64,000 nt of DNA from Treponema_I sp045616125. Its GTDB lineage: Bacteria > Spirochaetota > Spirochaetia > Treponematales > Treponemataceae. How positions within the stretch are numbered: the stretch's first letter is position 1; each line of letters starts with the position of its first letter. Below the pieces are notes generated by a model. It saw only the letters and a program-made list of their open reading frames with translations. It searched no databases and was not told where the DNA came from. Where the stretch lies: assembly GCA_045616125.1 (NCBI GenBank), contig JAZLGC010000026.1:1-64000 (forward strand). The letters are read 5' to 3'. Made by a program: the position numbers and the translations under genes. Positions 7,963 to 15,991 of this stretch are shown here, in pieces.

Positions 7963-9642
7963 GTTTACCCTGCCGCCTTTCAGACCGTAGTTGGTAAATA
8001 CATAGTCTTCAAGGCGCCCGTGGGCATCAACAAAGCCCTGGGCGTTTGTTTTTTTAATGTAATCGCATAGTTCCTTATCTGCAGTAAACATGCTTTTATA
8101 GTTGGACCGGGTAATATAGTAACTGGCCGTAGAAGACCGTCCCTGCTGCAAAAGGTATGACATAAGTTCCGTGTGCATTAAAAACAGATCTTCCGTATCA
8201 TATCCCAGACTGCTCTGCGTCTTGAAATACAAAAGCAGAAACTCCAGGGTTCTTTGATCCATGGTATTGTAAACTGAAGCAACATGATTCTGAAAAGCCT
8301 GATCAACAAAGAAAATGCCATGATAACACTCATGGGTTAAAAGCTGCCATCTGAGGCTGCCGGCACTTTCCTGACTGATGCTGACAATGGCACCGGCACC
8401 GGGAATATACGGGTCATTACTGTTTTGTGAGCCAGCAGTATCTGAACCTGTACCGACAGCGGAAGAAGCTTTCAGCAGAATACCGTTCTGCAGCAGAATA
8501 TCCAGAAGTTCCAGTTCTTTCTGGTTAAGGGGGAAGTTTTCACGGGCAGCTGTATTGAAAAAAGCAGCAAGACTTACAGAGCGGTAGTCATGGGCGTTAT
8601 AACCATGAAGGTCGCGAATTTCATCATCTGGGGCAAGACGGCCCTTAAAGCCTGCTTTTTCTGTAAAGAACGCCAGACGTTTCAGCATTTGGTCCTGAAT
8701 ATCGTAGTCAGCAAAGTCAAAAACAAGCACCTGGGGAAACTGTTCCCACTGATACAGCTGATAATCGGGGTTTTTCCATGAAGCACGGGGCCAGGTAAGG
8801 ATAACGCCAGGATCAGCGGTTATGGGTTTTCTGTCTGCATCAATGGTATAAGTCCAGAAAACAGAAGACACCAGGCTTTTATTGTCTGTTACGGAAAACC
8901 GGGAACCCTGATTACGGAACAGTAAGGGATAAAGGTGTATGGTATTTTGGGCAGGACTTTGCATAACCGTTATTTTTTCTGTACCGGCTGCAAATTCCAC
9001 TGTTTTTTGTTTTCCGTTCAGAATAGGTTGCCGTTCAAAAGAGCAGACGATAACCGGCTGTGCCGATGAATCTGCAGACACTGACTCAAGGGCATCAGAA
9101 AAGTCAAAAGAAGCTGGACACTGATCCATATACGAAACAGTTCCGCCTGTTGACGGAAAACCAACGGTTATTGCGGGATAGCGGCTCCAGCCTAAGGTTA
9201 ATGGTTCAAAACGCAGATTTTTGACAGTAATTTGGGGATTGGAACCGGGACCAGGTACATACTGGATGATTATTCCCTGAGGAACCTGGGAACTGCAACC
9301 TAATCCCAAGGACAGATTTTCTGTTGCAGGAATTCCGGTAATGCTGGCACCGGGGCTTGTTTTGTTACCTTCATATAAAAAAGCAACAGCAACTGATTCA
9401 ATGTCTGTAACGGCAAGGTCTGTAAAACAGGAATGAAGCTGAGGACCGGTTTCAGAAGTGCTGAGGAGCGCTGTCAGTTCCTGAGGAAAATGCCACGCCA
9501 GTGTATTTGCGCCAAGTTCTTTTTGAGAGACAGATTTTACCGGATACGCAGTGCCGTTAAAAATAACGGAGATTTTTGGAGAATTACTGCAGGAAACAAA
9601 AAGCAGACAAAATAGTATAAAAAAAACAGACTTACGTGACAT
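7948..9642 (-). CDS. Secreted lipoprotein with HEXXH motif, putative metallopeptidase
   Basis: A 564-aa protein with a lipoprotein signal peptide (lipobox LFVSC, Cys18), so membrane-anchored outside the cytoplasm. The first half is beta-rich and unrecognised. The C-terminal part is helical and holds HECYH at residues 437-441, a match to the HEXXH zinc-peptidase motif, followed about 50 residues later by an LMHTELMSYLL helix with a Glu that could be the third ligand. The surrounding text (LLTHECYHGIFFVDQAF) resembles gluzincin active-site helices. The ATG is preceded by a leaderless promoter: TTGTGT, 17 nt, TATAGT, 6 nt. Peptidase activity is inferred from the motif only. Confidence 0.75.
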   Translation of the reverse strand: MSRKSVFFILFCLLFVSCSNSPKISVIFNGTAYPVKSVSQKELGANTLAWHFPQELTALLSTSETGPQLHSCFTDLAVTDIESVAVAFLYEGNKTSPGASITGIPATENLSLGLGCSSQVPQGIIIQYVPGPGSNPQITVKNLRFEPLTLGWSRYPAITVGFPSTGGTVSYMDQCPASFDFSDALESVSADSSAQPVIVCSFERQPILNGKQKTVEFAAGTEKITVMQSPAQNTIHLYPLLFRNQGSRFSVTDNKSLVSSVFWTYTIDADRKPITADPGVILTWPRASWKNPDYQLYQWEQFPQVLVFDFADYDIQDQMLKRLAFFTEKAGFKGRLAPDDEIRDLHGYNAHDYRSVSLAAFFNTAARENFPLNQKELELLDILLQNGILLKASSAVGTGSDTAGSQNSNDPYIPGAGAIVSISQESAGSLRWQLLTHECYHGIFFVDQAFQNHVASVYNTMDQRTLEFLLLYFKTQSSLGYDTEDLFLMHTELMSYLLQQGRSSTASYYITRSNYKSMFTADKELCDYIKKTNAQGFVDAHGRLEDYVFTNYGLKGGRVNLIER

Positions 9643-9696
9643 ACGATTACTATAAATTGAATTGGTAATTTACACAATTTGCAGTACCATAAAGCC
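9643..9696. promoter_or_regulatory. Back-to-back leaderless promoters, second divergent pair
   Basis: Another 54-bp gap. Minus strand: TTGTGT (complement of 9672-9677), 17-nt spacer, TATAGT (complement of 9649-9654), 6 nt to ATG 9642. Plus strand: TTGGTA (9662-9667), 17-nt spacer, TACCAT (9685-9690), 6 nt to ATG 9697. The two promoters physically overlap, so polymerase occupancy may be mutually exclusive. Confidence 0.7.
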
Positions 9697-10224
9697 ATGA
9701 CAGAAACCGGAATTTGCAGACTGACTGTTTTTATCCCTCACGGAAATACCATTGCCGAATTGCAGAAAGCCATAAAGCCTGACGAAGTGATATGGGGAGG
9801 TTTACCACGCTGTATTCCAATTTTTGTTGATGCCGATGAAGCGTTCCGCAGTTTATGGCAGATTCATTTTGACAAGCACAGCAAGTGCGTCGGAATTCCG
9901 GTGAAGATCAGTTTTTCTGAGCAGCTGCATACTGTGCTGCAACAGGGCACTGATCTGGAAAAGATCAGGCAGAGTATTCCGGAAGAACGGTGTTTGTCAT
10001 TTAAGGGAAACCTTGTACCGGTAGAGTTGCTCCCCTCCCCTGCTGATTACGTACTGATTATGGGAATAAAAAAAACACCCGCCGGAGAGAGTCCGGAGAG
10101 TGTTTCTTTGTTGGATGAACATCTCTGCAAGACGTTTCAGATTGCGAATCTGGTGATGGAACTATCAGGAACCGGGCTTTTAACCTGGCAGGTAACTGAA
10201 AGCTGCTGGGCACCCAGAAGTTGA
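9697..10224 (+). CDS. Hypothetical protein
   Basis: A 175-aa protein with no signal peptide or membrane segment. Features seen are an N-terminal strand-turn pattern (CRLTVFIPHGNTIAEL) and a central Cys/Gly/Pro stretch (GGLPRCIPIFVDAD). I do not recognise the family. The ATG at 9697 is used instead of the frame's upstream start because -10 TACCAT ends 6 nt before it. Codons near 10068-10105 form a GC-rich stem followed by T-rich sequence, but the frame continues through it. It converges on purN across a short repeat tract. Confidence 0.6.
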   Translation: MTETGICRLTVFIPHGNTIAELQKAIKPDEVIWGGLPRCIPIFVDADEAFRSLWQIHFDKHSKCVGIPVKISFSEQLHTVLQQGTDLEKIRQSIPEERCLSFKGNLVPVELLPSPADYVLIMGIKKTPAGESPESVSLLDEHLCKTFQIANLVMELSGTGLLTWQVTESCWAPRS

Positions 10225-10237
10225 AGAGGCTTCGACA

Positions 10238-10305
10238 GGCTCAGCCATCCTGGGGAACAGAATCAGCCATCCTGGGGACAGGATTAGCCATCCTGGGGAA
10301 CAGGG
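10238..10305. repeat. Short tandem repeat, about 21-22 bp, three copies
   Basis: The core agccatcctgggg occurs at 10243, 10265 and 10286, with related flanks. It fills the gap between two convergent genes. The period matches the other tandem arrays in this window, although the core sequence differs. Confidence 0.75.
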
Positions 10306-10965
10306 TCAGCGGTTTGCTGAAAGCATGTCGGCAAGCAGTTTAACGCCTTCTACCATGGCACCATGTTCTTCTGGAGCGATGCGGGCATAGAGCGTTTCCG
10401 GTGTATCACCAGGAAGCACCGGCACATTCTTCTGAATTAGAATCTTACCGGTATCGCAGCCGGCATCAACCAGATGCACGGTACAGCCGGATTCTTTTTC
10501 GCCGGCAGCAAGAACTGCTTCATGCACATTATGTCCCCACATACCAACTCCACCGAATTTCGGCAGTAAAGCCGGATGCAGGTTTATAATTCTGCCACTG
10601 TATTCAGTAACGATATCACCGGAAAGAACCGTAAGGAATCCGGCAAGAACAATGGCTTCAATGCCTGATTCACGGCACAGTTCAAGAACCCGATTGCTTA
10701 CAGCCAGACGTTTTTCATCACGGCTGGCTGATTTGGCAACTTCTGAACCCATAACGGCATACGGACTTGCAATAACAGTGGGAACTCCACTATTGGAAGC
10801 GCGTTCAAGAGCATACGCATCTTTTGTTGACGAAATAACCAGTGCAATATGATAGTTACAGTCTTTTCCAAGACGTTTTTCTTCATCAAGCAGGGCCTGC
10901 AGGTTGGTGCCGCCACCTGAAACAAGAACGGCAACCTGCATCTGTGTAGCGTTACTCATCGGCAT
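10306..10965 (-). CDS. purN: Phosphoribosylglycinamide formyltransferase
   Basis: A 219-aa GAR transformylase using 10-formyl-THF in purine synthesis. The N-terminal phosphate-binding loop SGGGTNLQALLD is present, the catalytic Asn/His pair is in IINLHPALLP, and the conserved Asp is in DAGCDTGKI. The start overlaps the purM stop by one base (TGATG), so it is translationally coupled; the third codon is also ATG. It is the last gene of purE-purM-purN. Confidence 0.95.
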   Translation of the reverse strand: MPMSNATQMQVAVLVSGGGTNLQALLDEEKRLGKDCNYHIALVISSTKDAYALERASNSGVPTVIASPYAVMGSEVAKSASRDEKRLAVSNRVLELCRESGIEAIVLAGFLTVLSGDIVTEYSGRIINLHPALLPKFGGVGMWGHNVHEAVLAAGEKESGCTVHLVDAGCDTGKILIQKNVPVLPGDTPETLYARIAPEEHGAMVEGVKLLADMLSANR

Positions 10966-12062
10966 CAGTTGAACAGAACCTGTTCAGCCTGGGTTTCTGC
11001 AACAGCAGATTCTGCTGCCACAACTTTACCGATTTTGTAAGCTTTCATATCACCGCAGCGGCCACCGTTTTTGGCGTCAACGGCTGCAAAATCGTTGAAT
11101 GCCTTAAGGATTTCATCTGCTTTGTCAGCTTTTACCGCCAGCATGAAACCGATACCCATGTTAAAGGTATTGAACATGCGGCTTGGATCTGCACCGCGAC
11201 GTTCCAGTTCTGCAAATACCGGTGGAATATCCCAGCTGCCTTTGGTAAAGCAGGAAATAAGAGGATTCTTGCCTTCGGCTTTGCGGATTTTGTTGGCTTC
11301 AGGATACATACGTGGCACGTTTTCATAGAAACCGCCGCCAGTAATGTGAACCATACCATGAACGGCACCCTTGAACTGATCAAGAATGCTTAAAACAGGG
11401 CGTACGTAAATACGGGTTGGAGCAAGAAGTGATTCACCAATGGTAGTTCCGTTGAATGGGGTGTCGTAATCCTGAACCAGTTTGCGTACCAGTGAGAATC
11501 CGTTTGAGTGAACACCGGTAGAAGAAAGACCGATGATTACGTCGCCTTCAGCAATGTCCTTACCGGTAATAACGTCGTCTTTTTCAATGATACCTACGCC
11601 AAAACCGGCAATATCATATTTTCCGGCATCATAAAAACCGGGCATTTCTGCAGTTTCACCACCCAGCAGAGCGCAGTTTGAGTCAACACAACCATCTGCT
11701 ACACCTTTCACCAGATCTGCTGCAATGTCACTTGAAAGATTACCGCAGGCAATGTAGTCAAGGAAGTACAGAGGTTTTGCACCGGTACACAGAATGTCGT
11801 TTACACTCATGGCAACACAGTCGATACCAACGGTATCATATTTTTTCATGGCAAAAGCAATGTCAAGTTTGGTACCTACACCATCGGTGCCTGAAACCAT
11901 AACAGGATTTTTCATACCTGCTGGTACTTCAAACATTCCGGCAAAGCTGCCCAGACCGTTAAGTACACCGGGGATAGAAGTGCGTTTTGCGTGAGACTTG
12001 TACTTGTCTACAGCGCGGTAGCCTTCTTCAACATCAACACCTGACTGTCTGTAATCAATCAT
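10965..12062 (-). CDS. purM: Phosphoribosylformylglycinamidine cyclo-ligase (AIR synthetase)
   Basis: A 365-aa ATP-dependent enzyme converting FGAM to AIR. Conserved elements include SGTDGVGTKLDIA, the GGETAEMPGFY loop, STGVHSNGFSLVRK and HITGGGFYENVPR. Length is normal with a short C-terminal extension. GGAG lies 6 nt upstream of ATG. It lies 25 bp downstream of purE, whose substrate is the PurM product, and runs directly into purN. Confidence 0.96.
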   Translation of the reverse strand: MIDYRQSGVDVEEGYRAVDKYKSHAKRTSIPGVLNGLGSFAGMFEVPAGMKNPVMVSGTDGVGTKLDIAFAMKKYDTVGIDCVAMSVNDILCTGAKPLYFLDYIACGNLSSDIAADLVKGVADGCVDSNCALLGGETAEMPGFYDAGKYDIAGFGVGIIEKDDVITGKDIAEGDVIIGLSSTGVHSNGFSLVRKLVQDYDTPFNGTTIGESLLAPTRIYVRPVLSILDQFKGAVHGMVHITGGGFYENVPRMYPEANKIRKAEGKNPLISCFTKGSWDIPPVFAELERRGADPSRMFNTFNMGIGFMLAVKADKADEILKAFNDFAAVDAKNGGRCGDMKAYKIGKVVAAESAVAETQAEQVLFN

Positions 12063-12087
12063 CGTTTACTCCATTCTTCTGTGTATA

Positions 12088-12600
12088 TTATAACTCAACA
12101 CCTTTGCCACCATTGGCAAGTGCGTCATCTACTAAAGACTGTTTGAATGCAACCAGTTTTTCCTTCAGTTCAGGATACTTGATGGCAAGCATTTCAACGG
12201 CAAGATATGCTGCGTTTGCGGCGGCATTAACCCCAACGGTTGCAACAGGTACTTTCGGCGGCATCTGAACAATGCTCAAGAGGGCATCAAGTCCACCCAG
12301 GCCGTTGGATGAGCGGCCTTTTGCATCCATGGACATACATTCCAGCGGAACGCCGATAACCGGCAGAACGGTAAGGGATGCAATAACGCCAGGAAGTGCT
12401 GCAGCAAGACCTGCACCGGCAATAATCACTTCTGCGCCGCTTGCTTCAACCTGTTTTACGGTCTGTGCAAGGAGTTCACCTGAACGATGTGCAGATAAAA
12501 TAAAAGCTTCGTACTCTACGCCGAAATCCTTCAGCACGGTCGAAGCTTTTTTCATGGTATCAGTGTCTGATTTAGAACCAAAAAAGATGGCAACTTTCAT
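12088..12600 (-). CDS. purE: 5-(Carboxyamino)imidazole ribonucleotide mutase, class I PurE
   Basis: A 170-aa enzyme. The N-terminal GSKSD phosphate loop, the SAHRSGE catalytic-histidine region, IAGAGLAAALPG and LLSIVQMP all match class I PurE (N5-CAIR mutase), apart from Ser in place of the usual Thr-Pro after SAHR. Class I enzymes depend on PurK, which is not in the window. From memory, T. denticola has a class II enzyme instead, so this would be a lineage difference. The start has a leaderless promoter: TTGCTA, 17 nt, TATAGT, 6 nt, ATG. First gene of the pur operon. Confidence 0.93.
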   Translation of the reverse strand: MKVAIFFGSKSDTDTMKKASTVLKDFGVEYEAFILSAHRSGELLAQTVKQVEASGAEVIIAGAGLAAALPGVIASLTVLPVIGVPLECMSMDAKGRSSNGLGGLDALLSIVQMPPKVPVATVGVNAAANAAYLAVEMLAIKYPELKEKLVAFKQSLVDDALANGGKGVEL

Positions 12601-12642
12601 GTTGGCACTATACCGTAAAACAGCGAGCGTAGCAATACGGGG

Positions 12643-14688
12643 TTAGCGGACGGTGCGGAGAAGTTGCAGCAGCTGGGAAGAGGTTGCGGTTTTCAGCACA
12701 GCCGGATCGTCAGCGATAACCGTTACCCCATAGGCATTGGTTCCTGAACTGCCGGTGGTTCCCTCCGTTCCGTTTTCTGCCAGGTCGTTTTCAGAAAGCT
12801 GCACCAGAACATCACCAACAGCCATACGGTCGTAGAATCCTTTCTGGCTTAAAGTGCCTTCTGCAATTTCTTCACCAACTTTAGTTACGGTAAAAGTTCC
12901 CAGAATCTGACTTTCTTCAAAAGAAACGCCCAGACCTGCATCGCTGGTAAACAATGCAGCTGCCGGAAGCACGGCCCATACCGATCCTGTCTGAGCGCCA
13001 TCAAAAGCACCGGCGTCAATCAGACCAACGGAACCTTTACGGTCAGTCAGTACCGAATAATACGGCAGGGCGCTTACTACACATTCCCGCAAACGGCGTA
13101 AAGATGATGCATAGCGGTCATTTCCAGTACGGTACACGTTCCAGCTGCCGGCTTTATTGCCGGTTCTGGTGCTGTACATATCAAGGGTAATGGCGGTTTC
13201 CCGCTCAGTTTCTGCAAAATCAAGAATGCAGAAATAGTTATATCCGGCTGCACGGGCTGCAGAAAAAGCTTCCGTAAACGAAGAAACGGGCTGGCAAACC
13301 GGCTGGGCATCGGCCTTTGACGAAGTAGAGAAAATATCACAAAGACCACGAACGGTAATGTTGACCGCATCCGGGTGAATAGGTTCGTCCCAGGAATTCA
13401 GGTAGTACACACCCATGGTCCAGCGGTTTTTATCAAGCAGCAGGGTGTTCACATTCCAGGAAGCCGGCAAAGTTGAAGACAGAATTGACGTGTAACCTTC
13501 AACAATGTCATCGATGGTTTGGGTTGATTTACCCTGAGACTGGACAAACTGCAGTTCTGCCACATATGTTTCTGTATAACCGTCAGAAAGCAGCAGGTCT
13601 GCATAGGCAAGACGGACATTGCAGTCAAGGGGATTCAGCCGCAGGGAACGCTGATACTCGTAGCGTGCCTGAACTGAATAGTATTTCTTGATGTACTCAA
13701 CAGCTTTGTCAGCATGATAGGCTGCAGCTGCAATACGCTCGGGGTCTTCTACAGGCAGCTGCTCAAGGATAAGCAGTTCCATGGCCATGCGGAGAATTTC
13801 ATCATGAGGGTCAATTGAAAGACCGGTCTTGTACGATGTTAGAGCCCCCTGGACATCACCAAGGGCAGACTGACAAAGGCCCCGTACGTACCAGGCATTG
13901 GCAAGGTTTCTGTTTCTTGAAAGTCTGATATCACAGACAGCAAGACTTTCTTCATACCGGCCGCTGTTGTACAGCAGGTTTTCCAGTACAAGGTATGCGT
14001 CATCATAGGAACTGTCCAAAGAGATGGCGCGGCGGATGTAACTTTCTGCCAGGCTTAAATCTCCATCCTGCAGGGCAAGACGGGCCCCAAAATAATATAC
14101 TTCCGGTTCCTGACTGTGAAAACTGATGGCCTGGGTAATGTAACTGCGGGCTGCAGCTGTTTTTCCCAGAGCATTGGAAACAAGAGCCAGACTTACCAGA
14201 GCACGGCGGTTGGTGTCTTCTCTGAGCAGTGCTTCACTGTACTGTTTTTCAGCTCCTGCAACGCGTCCTTCAAGAATTTCCAGTTCGGCAAGACCAAAAC
14301 GGCTGTCCAGATTATTGGGCCACTGTTTCAGAACCTGTTCAAATACCTGGCGGGCGTCAGCAGTATATCCTAGACCAATCAGGGCAAATCCCCGCAGATT
14401 CCTGATATCAGAACGGTTTTTAACGTATTTATCTGCATTATCAAGGTATCCAAGGCATAGCCGGTATTCACCGAGAGCATAGGAACACTCTGCCAGTCCT
14501 ATCCAGGCATCTGCATACGACTTGTTTTTTGTAACAGCGGCCTGATACTGCTCTACTGCAGAAAAATACTGTTCCTGCATCTGAAGATCATATCCCTTCT
14601 GATAGTAGGATGCGGCACTTTGGGCATAGAGAATTCCTGTCAGCGCTATAGAAACGATAAAGGCGGAAATGCGGTGTGTATTATTCAC
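12643..14688 (-). CDS. Secreted TPR-repeat protein
   Basis: A 681-aa protein with a cleavable signal peptide (about residues 1-23, ending YAQSA) and a TPR solenoid from about residue 25 to 400 (repeats such as SYYQKGYDLQMQEQYFSAVEQYQAAV and ADAWIGLAECSYALGEYRLCLGYL). The C-terminal third has a different fold, with strand-rich segments and a Gly/Thr/Ser-rich linker near residue 640. The GTG start overlaps the corC-like gene by 8 bp. It is probably a periplasmic scaffold; the partner is unknown. Confidence 0.8.
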   Translation of the reverse strand: MNNTHRISAFIVSIALTGILYAQSAASYYQKGYDLQMQEQYFSAVEQYQAAVTKNKSYADAWIGLAECSYALGEYRLCLGYLDNADKYVKNRSDIRNLRGFALIGLGYTADARQVFEQVLKQWPNNLDSRFGLAELEILEGRVAGAEKQYSEALLREDTNRRALVSLALVSNALGKTAAARSYITQAISFHSQEPEVYYFGARLALQDGDLSLAESYIRRAISLDSSYDDAYLVLENLLYNSGRYEESLAVCDIRLSRNRNLANAWYVRGLCQSALGDVQGALTSYKTGLSIDPHDEILRMAMELLILEQLPVEDPERIAAAAYHADKAVEYIKKYYSVQARYEYQRSLRLNPLDCNVRLAYADLLLSDGYTETYVAELQFVQSQGKSTQTIDDIVEGYTSILSSTLPASWNVNTLLLDKNRWTMGVYYLNSWDEPIHPDAVNITVRGLCDIFSTSSKADAQPVCQPVSSFTEAFSAARAAGYNYFCILDFAETERETAITLDMYSTRTGNKAGSWNVYRTGNDRYASSLRRLRECVVSALPYYSVLTDRKGSVGLIDAGAFDGAQTGSVWAVLPAAALFTSDAGLGVSFEESQILGTFTVTKVGEEIAEGTLSQKGFYDRMAVGDVLVQLSENDLAENGTEGTTGSSGTNAYGVTVIADDPAVLKTATSSQLLQLLRTVR

Positions 14689-15484
14689 CCTGCTCTTCCT
14701 TTTTGATTACTTTAATCTGATTTACGCGGTGGCCTTCCATATCCTGTACGATAAAGTCCCAGCCATTCCAGGATACTTTTTCAAATTTCACAGGAATTTT
14801 TCCGAACAGGTCAAAGACAAATCCACCTAAGGTATCGAACTCTTCTTCCGGGAATCCGGTTTCAAGTTTTTCGTTCAGGTCCCCAAGGTTAACGCGGGCA
14901 TCACACAACCAGATACCTTCGCCAACTGACAGAATATCTTCCTGCTCGTTATCAAACTCGTCCTGAATGTCACCAACGATTTCTTCGATAATGTCTTCCA
15001 TGCAGACAATACCTGACACACCACCGTATTCATCGATAGCGATGGCAATGTGAATGTGGCGGCGACGGAATTCGCGGAGCAATGTATCAATACGCTTAGA
15101 TTCCGGTACGAAAAAAGGCTTACGGAGCATTTTTTCAAGATCAGGTGTTTCATGACGGCTGAATGCCTTAATCAGGTCTTTTACGTACAGAACACCGGTA
15201 ACATTATCAATTGATTCACTGTAAACAGGAAACCGTGAATGACCACTTTCTGAAATTTTTTCAAGAAGCTCATCCTGCGGTGTATCGATGGAAAGGAAAT
15301 CAACGTCGATGCGCGGAATCATAACTTCTTTTACCGTGGTTTCACTCAAATCGTTGATACCACGGATCATGTCTTCTTTTTCTACTCTGGCAGCCTTATT
15401 TTCCGCCTCAGTTCTTGAATCAGTATGCAGTGTCTCTTTTTTGTTTTTTCTTCCGAATATACCCATCAGTTTTATAAACCTCAT
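14681..15484 (-). CDS. CorC/HlyC-like CBS-domain protein
   Basis: A 267-aa soluble protein with a tandem CBS pair (begins around VKEVMIPRIDVDFLSID, then the second CBS with HIAIAIDEYGGVSGIVCMEDIIEEIVGDI) and a C-terminal CorC_HlyC (transporter-associated) domain. It lacks the DUF21 membrane domain of longer relatives. It may modulate divalent-cation transport. A second ATG six codons in (15466) gives MGIFGRK and could be the real start. It sits between ybeY and the TPR gene, an arrangement like the ybeY-corC neighbourhood of many bacteria. Confidence 0.88.
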   Translation of the reverse strand: MRFIKLMGIFGRKNKKETLHTDSRTEAENKAARVEKEDMIRGINDLSETTVKEVMIPRIDVDFLSIDTPQDELLEKISESGHSRFPVYSESIDNVTGVLYVKDLIKAFSRHETPDLEKMLRKPFFVPESKRIDTLLREFRRRHIHIAIAIDEYGGVSGIVCMEDIIEEIVGDIQDEFDNEQEDILSVGEGIWLCDARVNLGDLNEKLETGFPEEEFDTLGGFVFDLFGKIPVKFEKVSWNGWDFIVQDMEGHRVNQIKVIKKEEQGE

Positions 15485-15493
15485 GCGAGTCTT

Positions 15494-15988
15494 TTATTTA
15501 ATTATTGTATCGGCAATTTTTGCCAGCAGTTCTTCCTGCAGTATAAGCATTTTACGGTCTTCTTCAGTTCCGCCTTCAAAGCTCCGGTCTGCACCGATAT
15601 GAGCCTCACCATGATCCATGCCACTTAAGTGCAGACAACCGTGAATCAGAAGGCGGCGCAGTTCTTCATCGGCAGATACACCGAATTCAGTGGCATTCCG
15701 TGTGAAGGTGGGCACGCTGATGATAATGTCACCGGCGGCAACCCATGACGTACCTTCCTGATCAGTATACGATTCACCGTTTTCAAAAGAAAGGATATCA
15801 GTTGGCGCATCAATTTTGCGGTAATCGTTGTTCAGTTCCTGAATAAACGGATCATCACAGAAAAGCAGTGAAACTTCCCAGCCATCAATGGAACGTTCTG
15901 AAAGAATTTTCTGAACAAACGGTTCTACAGCACCCATCCATTCAGGTTCATCCATGCCTTCTACTGTTTCAACAAAAATCTGATTCAT
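15494..15988 (-). CDS. ybeY: Endoribonuclease YbeY
   Basis: A 164-aa single-domain metal-dependent endoribonuclease acting in 16S rRNA maturation and ribosome quality control. The zinc motif HGCLHLSGMDH (H-x3-H-x5-H) is intact near residue 125, and the conserved IQELNNDYRKIDAPTDILSFE precedes it. It starts 3 nt after the upstream HD-hydrolase stop with GAGGTG as ribosome site, inside the phoH operon, which is the classical context for ybeY. Confidence 0.95.
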   Translation of the reverse strand: MNQIFVETVEGMDEPEWMGAVEPFVQKILSERSIDGWEVSLLFCDDPFIQELNNDYRKIDAPTDILSFENGESYTDQEGTSWVAAGDIIISVPTFTRNATEFGVSADEELRRLLIHGCLHLSGMDHGEAHIGADRSFEGGTEEDRKMLILQEELLAKIADTIIK

Positions 15989-15991
15989 GAG

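Noticed and set aside
10065..10110. Hairpin followed by T-rich sequence that resembles a terminator
   Set aside because: It lies inside an open frame that continues for another 38 codons, and the T-run is interrupted.
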